DNA of 40,891 nt from Parapontixanthobacter sp963736595 (GTDB taxonomy: Bacteria > Pseudomonadota > Alphaproteobacteria > Sphingomonadales > Sphingomonadaceae), in contig CAVTPG010000006.1 of the NCBI GenBank assembly GCA_963736595.1, positions 1 to 40,891 on the forward strand. The letters run 5' to 3'. Positions 24,233 to 33,861 of the stretch are shown in pieces; within the stretch, counting starts at the first letter, position 1, and each line of letters starts with the position of its first letter. The position numbers and the translations under genes are program-made. Under the pieces are notes generated by a model. It saw only the letters and a list, made by a program, of their open reading frames with translations, did no database searches and was not told where the DNA came from.

Positions 24233-27200
24233 ATGGGTGCCGAAACCAAAAGCGCGACCAAACGGTCCGGTAAAGCCAAAACCGCCAAGAACACGCCGGA
24301 CATTCCCGCAAAACTGGTGAAGCAATTAGAGCAGCGGATTCAGCATTCGATGCTGCCGGGCGACGATGCATTTCCCGCTAACGAAATTCGCGATGCGGCG
24401 GAATTTTTGCTGGAAACCGGATCGCAGCGCAGCTTCGGCAAAACCGCCATCGCGCTTGGCACGGCCACGGACGAGCGGCGCTTTATGCGCATCGCCATCA
24501 TCAATGACGATATGCCGTTTATCGTGGATTCGGTTGCGGCGATCATCGCGGCGCATGGATTGTCGATCGACCGTCTGGTTCATCCGATCGTGCCGGTCAC
24601 GCGCGACAAGGACGGCACGCTGGAGGCGATTCCGGCAGGCGAGCCGGACGAGGCGATGTACGAATCGATGGTCTATATCGAGACCAGCCGCGTCGATGCG
24701 CGCACGCGCCGCGCTTTGACCAAAGCCTTGCGCGAAACACTGGAAGACGTGCGGGCGGCGGTCAATGACTGGCCCAAATTGCAAACGGCGATGAAGCGCG
24801 ATGCCAAACGGCTGGGCGAACATCCCGATGCCGCGCTGCTGGACTGGCTGAACAAGGGGATGCTGACGCAGCTTGGCCATGTCGTGCAAACGCGCGCAGG
24901 CGAACAGAAATCCGCCATCGGTATCTGCCGCAAAAGCACCAAGGAAATCCTCGCCGAAAGCTCGATTAAAAGCGCCTTTGCATGGTTCGACGAGGATGAT
25001 GCCGATGATCGCCAGCTTCTCATCATCAAGGCCAATCACCTGTCCAGTGTGCACCGCCGCGTGCCGCTCGATCTGTTCATCGTTCCGGTGCGGGGCGAGA
25101 AGGATAAAATCGAAGCGCTGTCGATCCATGCCGGCGTGTGGACCTCGGCGGCGCTGGCCGCTCCACCGCGCAGTGTGCCGCGTCTTGCCGAGCAGATCGA
25201 GACGATCATGGCGGACCTCGATTTCGACACGGGCAGCCATGCCGGAAAAGCGTTGGTCCATGCGCTGACCGCGCTGCCGCATGATGTGCTGATCGGCTTT
25301 TCGAAGGATGATGTCGCGCGCATCGCAACCACTATGATGAGCCTGGTGGATCGTCCGCGCCCGCGCCTTGCGCTGGTAACCGCCCCGCTGTCGCGCCACT
25401 TGTTTGCCTTCGTGTGGATCCCGCGCGATATGCTGGCCACGCAGGTGCGTCTGCGCATCCAGTCGCTGATCGAGGAAGGCTGCGAAGCGCCGATGCTGGA
25501 TTACAGCCTCGAAGTGGAAGGCGGCAATCTTGCTATGCTCCGCTTCGTGCTGGATTTTCGCGAAGGCACCAAAAAGGTCAGCGAGGCCGAGCTGGAAGAA
25601 CGGCTGCAAATCATGCTGCGCGGATGGGGCGAGGCGGTCGAAACCGAGCTGGCCAAGACGCAGGAACCGGGACGTGCAGCGGCAATTGCAGGCCGCTATG
25701 CCGAAAGTTTCCCGAACAGCTATCGCGGTGAAAATGGCCCGGCAGAGGCAGCACGCGACATTGTTCGCTTGCGCAGTTTGCACCCCGCCGAAACCCATGC
25801 CGAGCCGCAGGACCGGCGCGAACCCGCCGATTATGGCAATCCCGATCATGCCCCTGCTCCGGTTACGCGCGATGCCCGCCTGTATCGGCGCGCGGATGCC
25901 AATGATACCGATCTGCGGCTGAAATTGTATCAGACCACCGGCAGCCTGCCGCTATCCGATGCCGTCCCGGCGCTGGAGAATTTTGGCTTCACCGTATGCA
26001 CCGAAGTGCCGACGCATCTCGATAATGGCAATCTCGGCACGATCCATGATTTTACCCTGTCGCTGCCCGAAACGGTCGATCCCGAAGCCGTGTATCAGCG
26101 AGCAGAACCGATCGAACAGGCGATTGCCGCCGTCCTCAACAATCAGGAAGAAAACGATCCGTTCAACCGGCTGGTGACGGAGACTGGTCTTGGCGCGAGC
26201 GAAGCGACCTGGCTGCGCTCTTTCTATCGCTATTTGCGGCAGGCCGGGATCACTTTCACCATCTACACCGTGGTCGATGCTTTGCGCGGCGCGCCCAAAG
26301 TCACGGCGGGACTGGTCGCCCTGTTTACCGCGCGGCACGATCCCGCTTTCAAAGGCTCGCGCGACGAGGCCATCAGTCAGGCCGAGGAAGACATCCGCAG
26401 CGGCCTGACCAAAGTCAGCGCGATCAATGATGACCGCTTGCTGCGCCTCTATAAAGCGCTGGTCGATGCGATCCTGCGCACCAACGCCTTTTCGCCCGCA
26501 GCCGATGAAGCATTGGCCTTCAAAATCGATTCCGCACTGGTCCCGAATTTGCCCAAACCGCTGCCGTGGCGCGAAATCTGGGTCTATTCGCGCCGGGTCG
26601 AAGGCATCCATCTGCGCGCCGGACCAATCGCGCGCGGAGGCTTGCGCTGGTCCGACCGACGCGACGATTTCCGCACCGAAGTGCTGGGCCTGATGAAAGC
26701 GCAGCGGGTGAAGAACGCCGTGATCGTGCCGACGGGCGCCAAGGGTGGTTTCTACCCCAAACAACTGCCCAGCCCTGCACGCGATCGCGATGCGTGGGCC
26801 GCCGAGGGCCAAGCCAGCTACGAAGTCTTCATCCGCACCCTGCTGTCGGTGACGGACAACATCGTCGATGACAAAGTCGTGCATCCGCAAGATGTGCGCA
26901 TCCTCGACGGCGAAGACCCGTATTTCGTGGTTGCGGCGGACAAAGGCACAGCGCGTTTCTCCGACGTTGCCAACGCCATCGCCGAAAGCGAGGATTTCTG
27001 GCTCGACGATGCGTTCGCCAGCGGCGGCTCCAACGGATACGACCACAAGGCGATGGGCATCACTGCGCGCGGCGCATGGATTTCGGTACAGCGCCACTTC
27101 CGCGAAATGGGCATCGATGTGCAGGAAGAATCGGTCACCGTGGCCGGTTGCGGCGATATGTCGGGCGATGTCTTCGGCAACGGAATGCTGCTGTCCAAGG

Positions 27201-29026
27201 CATTGAAGCTGGTCGCGGCGTTCGATCACCGCCACATCTTCATCGACCCCGACCCCGATCCGGCGAAAAGCTGGAAAGAGCGGCAGCGATTGTTCGATCT
27301 GCCCCGGTCAAGCTGGGACGATTACGACAAAGACCTGATCTCGCGCGGCGGCGGCGTCTATCCGCGCAACGTCAAGACCATCACCGTGAGCAAAACCGCA
27401 CAGAAAATGCTGGGCATCGAAACCGACGCCATCGAACCGGACAAGTTGATCTCTGCCATTCTGGCGGCTCCGGTCGATCTGTTCTGGTTCGGCGGCATCG
27501 GCACTTACATGAAAAGCGCCAGCCAGAATAATATCGAGGTTGGCGATCCGGCGAACGATTCCCTGCGGATCGATGCGGGCGAGATGCGGGCCAAAGTCAT
27601 CGGCGAAGGCGCAAATCTTGGCGTGACACAAGCCGGACGGATCGAATATGCGCTGAAAGGCGGGCGATTGAACACCGACTTCATCGACAATTCCGCCGGA
27701 GTCGATTGCTCGGATAACGAGGTCAATATCAAGATCGCACTGGCAGCCGCGCGCCGGGCCGGCAAACTGTCCGAAGAAAAGCGCAACGCGTTGCTGAAAG
27801 AGATGACCGACGAAGTGGCGGACATCGTGCTGCAGGACAACGAAGCGCAGGCACTCGCCCTGTCCATCGCCAAAATCGGCGGCGAAGCAGCAGTGGAATC
27901 GCAGTGGCATTTGATCGAGACGCTGGAAATGATGGATGCGCTCGACCGCTCGACCGAAGGGCTGGCCGACCGCGAAACATATATGCGCCGTGCGGGCGAT
28001 GGCGAGGGGCTGACTCGCCCCGAACTGGCCGTGCTGCTATCCTCCACCAAGCTGGTGCTGCAGGACGCCATCGAAACCAGTGGCATGGTCGATGATGCCG
28101 CGCTGGAGCCGACCCTGATCCAGGCCTTCCCCGCGCCGATGCAGGACAAATATCGCAAGCAGATCCTCAATCATCGCCTGCGCAAGGAATTGATCGCGAC
28201 GAAGATAGCGAATCGCATGATCAATCGCCTTGGCATCGTGCATCCTTTCGAATTGGCGGAGGAAGAGGGCGACACGCTGCAACACGTCGCATCCGCCTTT
28301 GTCGTCGCTGAGGAACTGTTCGATCTCGACGCTTTGTGGGAAGCCATCGAACACGGCAAAATGCCCGAAGATGCGCGCTTGCTGATGCTCGACAGGCTGG
28401 CGCGCTCGATCCGCATCCAGATGGCCGATCTGCTGCGTGTGGGTGATGCAAAAGCCGCGCCCAGCACCATGATCGAACAATTGCGACCGGGCGTCAGCCG
28501 CCTGACGGAAGGGACCGGCGAATTGCTCGGCACCGAAAGCCGCGTTCTGTGCGAACGTTTGCAAGGCGAACTTGTCGAAGCGGGCGCACCGGATAAACTG
28601 GCCGGACAAGTCGCGCATTTGTTCGCGCTCGACGGATCGGTAGGGCTGGCTTCGCTGGCCCGCGATGCCGGAATCGACGTCGCAGAGATTACGCGCGGAT
28701 TTACAACGCTGGGTGGGAAGCTGGGCCTGGATTGGGCGCAAAGCACGGCGGCGTTGATGAACCCGTCCGATGTGTGGGAGCGGCTGCTGGTTGCAGGGCT
28801 TGCGCAGGATTTTCAGCAGATCAGACTGGAATTCCTTCGCCGGATTTCGCGCCGCAAGGGAGCGAAAGACGATATCGTGCAGGCGGTTGAAAACTGGCTG
28901 GCCGACAATGCCCAGGCGGTGGAGCAATATCGCGAGATGATCGCGCGCGCACAGTCGCAAACGCCGTATGCTCCGGCAATGCTGGCGCAATTGGCCAGCA
29001 TGGGCCGCAATGTTCTGGGGCGATGA
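24233..29026 (+). CDS. Large NAD-specific glutamate dehydrogenase (~1600 residues)
   Basis: A 1597-residue enzyme of the 180-kDa class that converts glutamate to 2-oxoglutarate and ammonia with NAD+, a catabolic entry of amino acids into the TCA cycle. The N-terminal ~700 residues are ACT-like regulatory modules (RIAIINDDMPFIVDSVAAI near 100). The catalytic core begins about 800 with ARGGLRWSDRRDDFR and has the PTGAKGGF loop (Lys837). The NAD-binding Rossmann segment is VAGCGDMSGDVFGNG (about 970-985). A long helical C-terminal domain follows. I chose the ATG at 24233, with GGAG 9 bases upstream; in-frame ATGs at 24218 and 24176 are alternatives. With GlnE it places two glutamate/glutamine-node functions in the window. 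Confidence 0.96.
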   Translation: MGAETKSATKRSGKAKTAKNTPDIPAKLVKQLEQRIQHSMLPGDDAFPANEIRDAAEFLLETGSQRSFGKTAIALGTATDERRFMRIAIINDDMPFIVDSVAAIIAAHGLSIDRLVHPIVPVTRDKDGTLEAIPAGEPDEAMYESMVYIETSRVDARTRRALTKALRETLEDVRAAVNDWPKLQTAMKRDAKRLGEHPDAALLDWLNKGMLTQLGHVVQTRAGEQKSAIGICRKSTKEILAESSIKSAFAWFDEDDADDRQLLIIKANHLSSVHRRVPLDLFIVPVRGEKDKIEALSIHAGVWTSAALAAPPRSVPRLAEQIETIMADLDFDTGSHAGKALVHALTALPHDVLIGFSKDDVARIATTMMSLVDRPRPRLALVTAPLSRHLFAFVWIPRDMLATQVRLRIQSLIEEGCEAPMLDYSLEVEGGNLAMLRFVLDFREGTKKVSEAELEERLQIMLRGWGEAVETELAKTQEPGRAAAIAGRYAESFPNSYRGENGPAEAARDIVRLRSLHPAETHAEPQDRREPADYGNPDHAPAPVTRDARLYRRADANDTDLRLKLYQTTGSLPLSDAVPALENFGFTVCTEVPTHLDNGNLGTIHDFTLSLPETVDPEAVYQRAEPIEQAIAAVLNNQEENDPFNRLVTETGLGASEATWLRSFYRYLRQAGITFTIYTVVDALRGAPKVTAGLVALFTARHDPAFKGSRDEAISQAEEDIRSGLTKVSAINDDRLLRLYKALVDAILRTNAFSPAADEALAFKIDSALVPNLPKPLPWREIWVYSRRVEGIHLRAGPIARGGLRWSDRRDDFRTEVLGLMKAQRVKNAVIVPTGAKGGFYPKQLPSPARDRDAWAAEGQASYEVFIRTLLSVTDNIVDDKVVHPQDVRILDGEDPYFVVAADKGTARFSDVANAIAESEDFWLDDAFASGGSNGYDHKAMGITARGAWISVQRHFREMGIDVQEESVTVAGCGDMSGDVFGNGMLLSKALKLVAAFDHRHIFIDPDPDPAKSWKERQRLFDLPRSSWDDYDKDLISRGGGVYPRNVKTITVSKTAQKMLGIETDAIEPDKLISAILAAPVDLFWFGGIGTYMKSASQNNIEVGDPANDSLRIDAGEMRAKVIGEGANLGVTQAGRIEYALKGGRLNTDFIDNSAGVDCSDNEVNIKIALAAARRAGKLSEEKRNALLKEMTDEVADIVLQDNEAQALALSIAKIGGEAAVESQWHLIETLEMMDALDRSTEGLADRETYMRRAGDGEGLTRPELAVLLSSTKLVLQDAIETSGMVDDAALEPTLIQAFPAPMQDKYRKQILNHRLRKELIATKIANRMINRLGIVHPFELAEEEGDTLQHVASAFVVAEELFDLDALWEAIEHGKMPEDARLLMLDRLARSIRIQMADLLRVGDAKAAPSTMIEQLRPGVSRLTEGTGELLGTESRVLCERLQGELVEAGAPDKLAGQVAHLFALDGSVGLASLARDAGIDVAEITRGFTTLGGKLGLDWAQSTAALMNPSDVWERLLVAGLAQDFQQIRLEFLRRISRRKGAKDDIVQAVENWLADNAQAVEQYREMIARAQSQTPYAPAMLAQLASMGRNVLGR

Positions 29027-29112
29027 CGCGATAGGTCCGGCCGGCTAATATTGCCCTGTTTCGAGCCGTTCCCACATCGCGGGGCCATCGTGCACCTTGA
29101 CCGGGAGGCCAT

Positions 29113-30363
29113 TTGCCAACAGACACGGCGCTGATGGATAATGCTGACGTCATAATCGTGGGTTCCGGGCATGGCGGCGCGCAGGCGGCGATTGCCCTGC
29201 GGCAAAACGGACACGATGCATCAATCCTGATGCTGACGCGCGAGCGCAGCTTGCCTTATGAACGCCCGCCTTTATCCAAGGATTTTCTGGCCGGAGCCAA
29301 GACGTTCGAGCGGATCCAGATTCGCCCTGCGGCGTTCTGGGAAGAACGCGACATTACCATCCGCATGGGCACTAATGTGGCGGAAATCGACGCCATGATG
29401 CACGAGGTCGTGCTGGGCGATGGCAGCCGGATCGGATACCGCAAACTGATCTGGGCGGCGGGCGGCGAACCGCGCCGACTATCCGTGCCGGGCTGCGATT
29501 TCGAAGGCATTCATGCGGTCCGCACCCGTGAAGATGTGGAGCATCTGAAAGGCGATCTCGACAAAGGCGCGCGGCGGGCCGTCGTAATCGGAGGCGGCTA
29601 TATCGGGCTGGAAGCTGCTGCTGTTTTGCGCTCGCTGGAGTGCGACGTGACTGTTGTGGAATCGCGCAATCGCTTGCTGGCGCGGGTCGCGGGTGAGGAT
29701 TTGTCGAACTTTTATCTGGCCGAACATCGCGAGCGCGGCGTGGCCTTCCACCTGGGCGCTGGCGTAACCAGCATTCAGGGCGGCGAAAATGACCGCGTTA
29801 CAGGCGTGACGCTGGAAGATGAAACCGTATTGCCATGCGACGTGATCGTGACCGGGATCGGCATCGTGCCGAGCGTCGGCGCCTTGATCGCAGCGGGGGC
29901 GGTCGGCGCAAACGGCGTCGATGTCGATGAGTTTTGCCGCACATCGCTCGACGATGTGTATGCCATCGGCGATTGCGCAGCCCACGCCAACCCTTACGCC
30001 AATGGCGCGGTCATCCGGTTGGAATCGGTGCAGAATGCACATGACATGGCGACCACGGCGGCGCGTGCGATTTGCGGCGAGAAAGAGCCATATGATGCTC
30101 TGCCGTGGTTCTGGTCCAACCAGTATGATCTGCGCCTGCAGACAGTCGGCATCGCGGCGGATTTCGACACGACGGTGTTGCGCGGCGATCCGGCGGAGCG
30201 CAAGTTTTCGGTCGTGTATCTGCGCGAAGGGCAAGTGATTGCGCTCGATTGCGTCAACAATACGCGCGATTATGCGCAAGGGCGCAAGCTGGTTGAGGCG
30301 CGCGCGGAAATAGAGCCTGCGTTGCTGGCCGATACCGAAGTCGCGCTTAAAGAGATGCTGTAA
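29113..30363 (+). CDS. FAD-dependent ferredoxin reductase-like oxidoreductase
   Basis: A 416-residue flavoprotein of the putidaredoxin-reductase type, passing electrons from NAD(P)H to a ferredoxin. An N-terminal FAD-binding Rossmann motif (VGSGHGGAQAA) is followed by LPYERPPLSKDFL, a hallmark of this subfamily. A second nucleotide-binding motif (VIGGGYIGLEAAAVLR, about 157-172) binds NADH, and YAIGDCAAH completes FAD binding. The C-terminal domain has the WFWSNQYDLRLQTVG signature typical of rhodocoxin/putidaredoxin reductases. I start at the TTG at 29113, 4 bases after a GGGAGG site; the ATG at 29134 is the alternative. The natural partner would be a P450 such as the CYP153 gene at 33862. 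Its 3' end overlaps the convergent queG by 17 bases. Confidence 0.92.
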   Translation: MPTDTALMDNADVIIVGSGHGGAQAAIALRQNGHDASILMLTRERSLPYERPPLSKDFLAGAKTFERIQIRPAAFWEERDITIRMGTNVAEIDAMMHEVVLGDGSRIGYRKLIWAAGGEPRRLSVPGCDFEGIHAVRTREDVEHLKGDLDKGARRAVVIGGGYIGLEAAAVLRSLECDVTVVESRNRLLARVAGEDLSNFYLAEHRERGVAFHLGAGVTSIQGGENDRVTGVTLEDETVLPCDVIVTGIGIVPSVGALIAAGAVGANGVDVDEFCRTSLDDVYAIGDCAAHANPYANGAVIRLESVQNAHDMATTAARAICGEKEPYDALPWFWSNQYDLRLQTVGIAADFDTTVLRGDPAERKFSVVYLREGQVIALDCVNNTRDYAQGRKLVEARAEIEPALLADTEVALKEML

Positions 30364-31444
30364 GCTGCGCCTTGGCCCAGCTGGCGGCTTCCGCCACCAC
30401 CGGATCGTCATCATGGAGCAACGGCTCGATCTGCGCGCATAGTGACGGATCACGCGAATTGCCCGCTGCAATCAAGCAGTTACGTACGAAGCGATTGCGC
30501 CCGATGCGCTTGATCGGGGAGCCGGAGAACAGCTTGCGGAATGCGGCATCGTCCAATTGCAGAAAGTCGGCGATGCGCGGCGCGGCCAGTTCGGCGCGCG
30601 GCAGAAATTTGGTGTGGCGCGAGGCGGTTTCGGCAAATTTGTTCCACGGGCAGACGGCCAGACAATCATCGCAGCCATAGATGCGGTTGCCGATGGCAGC
30701 GCGAAATTCCTCCGGGATCGGCCCCTTATGCTCGATCGTCAGATACGAGATACAGCGGCGCGCATCCAGCTTGTAGGGATGTGGGAAAGCATCGGTCGGG
30801 CAGGCATCCTGACACGCACGACACGACCCGCACAGATCGGGATGCGGCGCGTCGGGCTGAAACGGAATATTGGTGTAGATCGCACCGAGGAACAGCCAGC
30901 TGCCATCGGACTTGCTGACCAGATTCGTATGCTTGCCTTGCCAGCCGATTCCCGCTGCTTCGCCCAGCGGCTTTTCCATCACCGGAGCGGTATCGACAAA
31001 GACCTTGCACGCGACCTCGCTAAACGGCGTTAAGTCGCTGCTTGGCATCATTGTGGACGCTTTCGACATCATTGTGCGCGCCAGTGTTTTCAGCGCCTTT
31101 TTGACGACATCGTGGTAATCCGCGCCTTGCGAATAAACCGAGATGCGGGCAATTTCGCCTTGGTTTTCAAGGGCAAGCGGGTCTTGCGCCGGGGCATAGC
31201 TCATGCCGAGTGCGATGACGCTTTGCGCTTCGGGCCACAAATGTTGCGGGGCATCGCGCTGATCGGCGCGCGCTTCCATCCACTCCATCGAGCCGTGATT
31301 CCCCTCGCCTAGCCAAGCGAACAGTCGGTCGGATCTGGTCGGGCTGGTGTCGGCAGAGGCAAACCCGACAGCGGAAAAGCCAATTTCGCCTGCGGTTTTC
31401 CGCAGAAATCCTTGCATTTCCGCAATTACCGCCGCGTTAACCAT
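30347..31444 (-). CDS. queG: Epoxyqueuosine reductase QueG
   Basis: A 365-residue cytoplasmic iron-sulfur, cobalamin-dependent enzyme that makes queuosine from epoxyqueuosine in tRNA, the last step of wobble-base modification. A conserved segment around Asp151 (VDTAPVMEKPLGEAAG) includes the family's catalytic acid. Two [4Fe-4S] clusters are supplied by CGSCRACQDACP (Cys205, 208, 211, 215) and CDDCLAVCP. The C-terminal HEAT-like segment (GRNRFVRNCLIAAGN) is present. The ATG at 31444 starts family-like sequence. The gene overlaps the ferredoxin-reductase-like gene tail-to-tail by 17 bases and is divergent from the ABC transporter pair. Confidence 0.95.
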   Translation of the reverse strand: MVNAAVIAEMQGFLRKTAGEIGFSAVGFASADTSPTRSDRLFAWLGEGNHGSMEWMEARADQRDAPQHLWPEAQSVIALGMSYAPAQDPLALENQGEIARISVYSQGADYHDVVKKALKTLARTMMSKASTMMPSSDLTPFSEVACKVFVDTAPVMEKPLGEAAGIGWQGKHTNLVSKSDGSWLFLGAIYTNIPFQPDAPHPDLCGSCRACQDACPTDAFPHPYKLDARRCISYLTIEHKGPIPEEFRAAIGNRIYGCDDCLAVCPWNKFAETASRHTKFLPRAELAAPRIADFLQLDDAAFRKLFSGSPIKRIGRNRFVRNCLIAAGNSRDPSLCAQIEPLLHDDDPVVAEAASWAKAQLTASL

Positions 31445-31488
31445 ACTTGGCCTTGCTCCGTTACTATAAGTGGCTGTACGCCCGCGAC

Positions 31489-32499
31489 ATGGCACAAGCG
31501 CTAAGCGAACCTCCGGTGACAGGCAATCCCTCTGGCGTTTTGGCCCCGCGTCTGGCGATCGAAGCGCGCGGGCTGGTGAAGCATTTCGACGGCATTCTGG
31601 CCGTTGACGGGATCGACATTTCAGTGCCGGAAGGCAGCATTTTCGGCATTCTTGGGCCTAATGGCGCAGGCAAGACGACAACCTTGCGAATGCTGCTCGG
31701 CATTATCGATCCTGACGAGGGCACACGCACCCTGTTGGGAAATGACCGGCCTTATGATGTGGCGCGCGCCATCGGATATTTGCCGGAAGAGCGCGGTCTG
31801 TATTCCAGCATGAAGGCTTACGAAGCCATCGCTTTTATGGGTGCTTTGCGCGGTTTGCCACTGGCCGAAGGGCGCATACGCGGCAAAGCGATGCTGGAAG
31901 AACACGGGCTTGGCCATGCAATCGACAAACAAATCCGGCAGCTTTCCAAAGGCATGGCGCAAACGGTGCAGCTGCTCGGCACGCTGGTCCATCACCCGCG
32001 CCTGGTCGTGTTGGACGAGCCGTTTTCCGGCCTCGATGCAATCAATCAGGGCAAGCTCGAACGCATGATCCGGCGCCTTGCCACACAAGGCACGACGGTG
32101 ATTTTTTCAACTCACGTGATCGCTCATGCGGAGAGATTGTGTGAGCAGATCGCGATTATTGCGGGCGGAAAAGTTCCATTCGCTGGCGGTGTCGATGAAG
32201 CACGCGACCGCATTCCGGCACAAGTCCGGCTTGAGACGCGCAATGGTGACGGACCGTGGCGCGCGGCTTTACCAACGGACACACAGCATGACCGCAAGCA
32301 TGACAAGGCGCATATGTGGAGCTTTGATTTACCGGAAAGCGGACCCGAGCCGCTGTTGCGCGAATTGATTGCGGGGCAAGCGGGCATTCTGTCATTGTCG
32401 ATCGAGCGCGCCGGTCTGCATGATGCGTTCGTCGAAATTGCCGGTCAGGCGGCAGCGCGTGCGTTGGAAATCGATGCGCAGGCCGAGGTCGCCTCGTGA
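31489..32499 (+). CDS. ABC transporter ATP-binding protein (NatA-like)
   Basis: A 336-residue ATPase subunit. Walker A is GPNGAGKTT (56-64), the signature is LSKGM (152-156) rather than the classic LSGGQ, and Walker B ends in LDEP with Asp176-Glu177. The LSKGM form is characteristic of the NatA/EcsA-like exporters. A C-terminal extension of about 110 residues after the H-loop is unusual in length and contains His/Asp-rich sequence (about 265-280). It is coupled to the permease: the permease GTG start overlaps the stop (GTGA). The likely substrate class is a cation or drug; NatAB exports sodium, but the actual substrate is not determined. Confidence 0.9.
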   Translation: MAQALSEPPVTGNPSGVLAPRLAIEARGLVKHFDGILAVDGIDISVPEGSIFGILGPNGAGKTTTLRMLLGIIDPDEGTRTLLGNDRPYDVARAIGYLPEERGLYSSMKAYEAIAFMGALRGLPLAEGRIRGKAMLEEHGLGHAIDKQIRQLSKGMAQTVQLLGTLVHHPRLVVLDEPFSGLDAINQGKLERMIRRLATQGTTVIFSTHVIAHAERLCEQIAIIAGGKVPFAGGVDEARDRIPAQVRLETRNGDGPWRAALPTDTQHDRKHDKAHMWSFDLPESGPEPLLRELIAGQAGILSLSIERAGLHDAFVEIAGQAAARALEIDAQAEVAS

Positions 32500-33767
32500 A
32501 CGCGCCCGTTAATCCACGCGTCGATCCGCCCCTCGAAACACCAAGCGCTCTGCTACGCGTGAGCGAACGCTTACCATTGCGACAGGCCGCGTGGGTCATC
32601 GCCCGCCGCGATTTCGTCGCAATTCTTTTCAGCCGCGCCTTCTTTTTCTTCCTGCTTGGCCCGCTGTTCCCGCTATTGGTCGGAGCATTGGCAGGCGGCA
32701 TCGGCAGCCAAGTGCGCCAGTCGGTCGATGAGCCGATCCTTGCCGTCAGCCTGTCACCGGAGGAAACGCGCGCCCTTGACGCGGCGCGCCAACACCTCTT
32801 GCAGGATGGCGGGTTCAACCTTCCCCAAATCGCCACCATTCCGGGCGTAATGGACGATCCGGCTGACGTGCTAAAAAGCGAAGATCGCAATTATGGCGCA
32901 GTGTTGAGCGGCACGCTGGCGGCCCCTGAAATGACGGGTTCACCGGACAAGCTGGACCGCTGGCAAGGTCCGGTCGCCATCCTGATCGCCGAAGCGCGGC
33001 AGGGATCACCCACCAATTTTGCAGAGCTTGTCACGGTCCCGATTGCCTCCACCACGGCGGACCGCAACCGCGATCAGCTGGTCACGGCGCAGTCCGCGCA
33101 ATTGCTGTTGTTCCTGCTGTCGATGTTGCTCGCTGGCATGGTTCTGTCCAATCTGGTCGAGGAAAAAGCCAACAAGATCATCGAGATACTCGCCGCAGCC
33201 ATCCCGATGGATGCCGTCTTCATGGGCAAGCTGTTTGCGATGCTGGGCATATCGCTGGTCGGTATCGCGGTGTGGGCGGGAGCGGTCGCTGCGATCTTCG
33301 CGTTTGCGGGCAATATGCTGCCTGCCCTGACAGTACCGGCGGTCGGGTGGCCCGGCTTTATCCTGCTTGGCATCGTTTATTTTATGATGAACTACCTGCT
33401 GTTAGGCTCGGTTTTCCTTGGCATCGGATCGCTCGCCACCACCGTGCGCGAAGTGCAGACATTGTCGATGCCGATCACGATGAGCCAGGTTTTAATCTTC
33501 TTTCTGGCCAGCCTGGCCGTTCCGCAAATCGACAGCGCCGTGGGCCTGTTCGCAATGGCCTTTCCGTTATCCTCGCCTTACGCTCTGCTTGCGTTGGCGG
33601 CGCAAGACGATGCGCTGTGGCCGCATTTGTTAGGGGTGGTTTGGCAGGCGGTGTTTGTCGTGATCTTTATCAAAGTGGGCGCTGCTCTATTCCGCAGGCG
33701 CGTGATGAAGTCGGGGCCGCCGATAAAATCGACGCGAAATCGCTGGTGGCGCAAGAAAGTCGCTTAG
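32496..33767 (+). CDS. ABC-2-type permease (NatB-like)
   Basis: A 423-residue inner-membrane subunit partnering the preceding ATPase. One N-terminal helix (about 45-70) is followed by a long extracytoplasmic region (70-205), then a block of about five helices from residue 205 to 400. This is the ABC2_membrane_3 / NatB topology. VLSNLVEEKANKIIEILAAA is the conserved cytoplasmic segment that contacts the ATPase. The GTG start at 32496 overlaps the upstream stop by 4 bases. The short polar C-terminus ends in a basic stretch (RNRWWRKKVA). Confidence 0.9.
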   Translation: MNAPVNPRVDPPLETPSALLRVSERLPLRQAAWVIARRDFVAILFSRAFFFFLLGPLFPLLVGALAGGIGSQVRQSVDEPILAVSLSPEETRALDAARQHLLQDGGFNLPQIATIPGVMDDPADVLKSEDRNYGAVLSGTLAAPEMTGSPDKLDRWQGPVAILIAEARQGSPTNFAELVTVPIASTTADRNRDQLVTAQSAQLLLFLLSMLLAGMVLSNLVEEKANKIIEILAAAIPMDAVFMGKLFAMLGISLVGIAVWAGAVAAIFAFAGNMLPALTVPAVGWPGFILLGIVYFMMNYLLLGSVFLGIGSLATTVREVQTLSMPITMSQVLIFFLASLAVPQIDSAVGLFAMAFPLSSPYALLALAAQDDALWPHLLGVVWQAVFVVIFIKVGAALFRRRVMKSGPPIKSTRNRWWRKKVA

Positions 33768-33774
33768 CAAACTG

Positions 33775-33805
33775 TTGACATTGGTGTCAGTAAGCGCAGT
33801 GTAAC
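33775..33805 (+). promoter_or_regulatory. Candidate promoter/operator upstream of the CYP153 gene
   Basis: A TTGACA (33775-33780) overlaps a palindrome TGACA-TTGG-TGTCA (33776-33789), which resembles operators of TetR-family regulators. A poor -10 match (TGTAAC at 33800) lies 19 bases on, so the promoter call is weak. No TetR gene is near. Confidence 0.35.
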
Positions 33806-33861
33806 GCCTTATCAGCCCGGTCAGCATGTGTAGTTCGGGCGCGACATGGACGGAGATGGAC

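Noticed and set aside
24326..27910. Several long minus-strand open frames opposite the glutamate dehydrogenase gene
   Set aside because: The sense strand encodes a continuous recognised enzyme; the antisense frames are by-products of its codon use.
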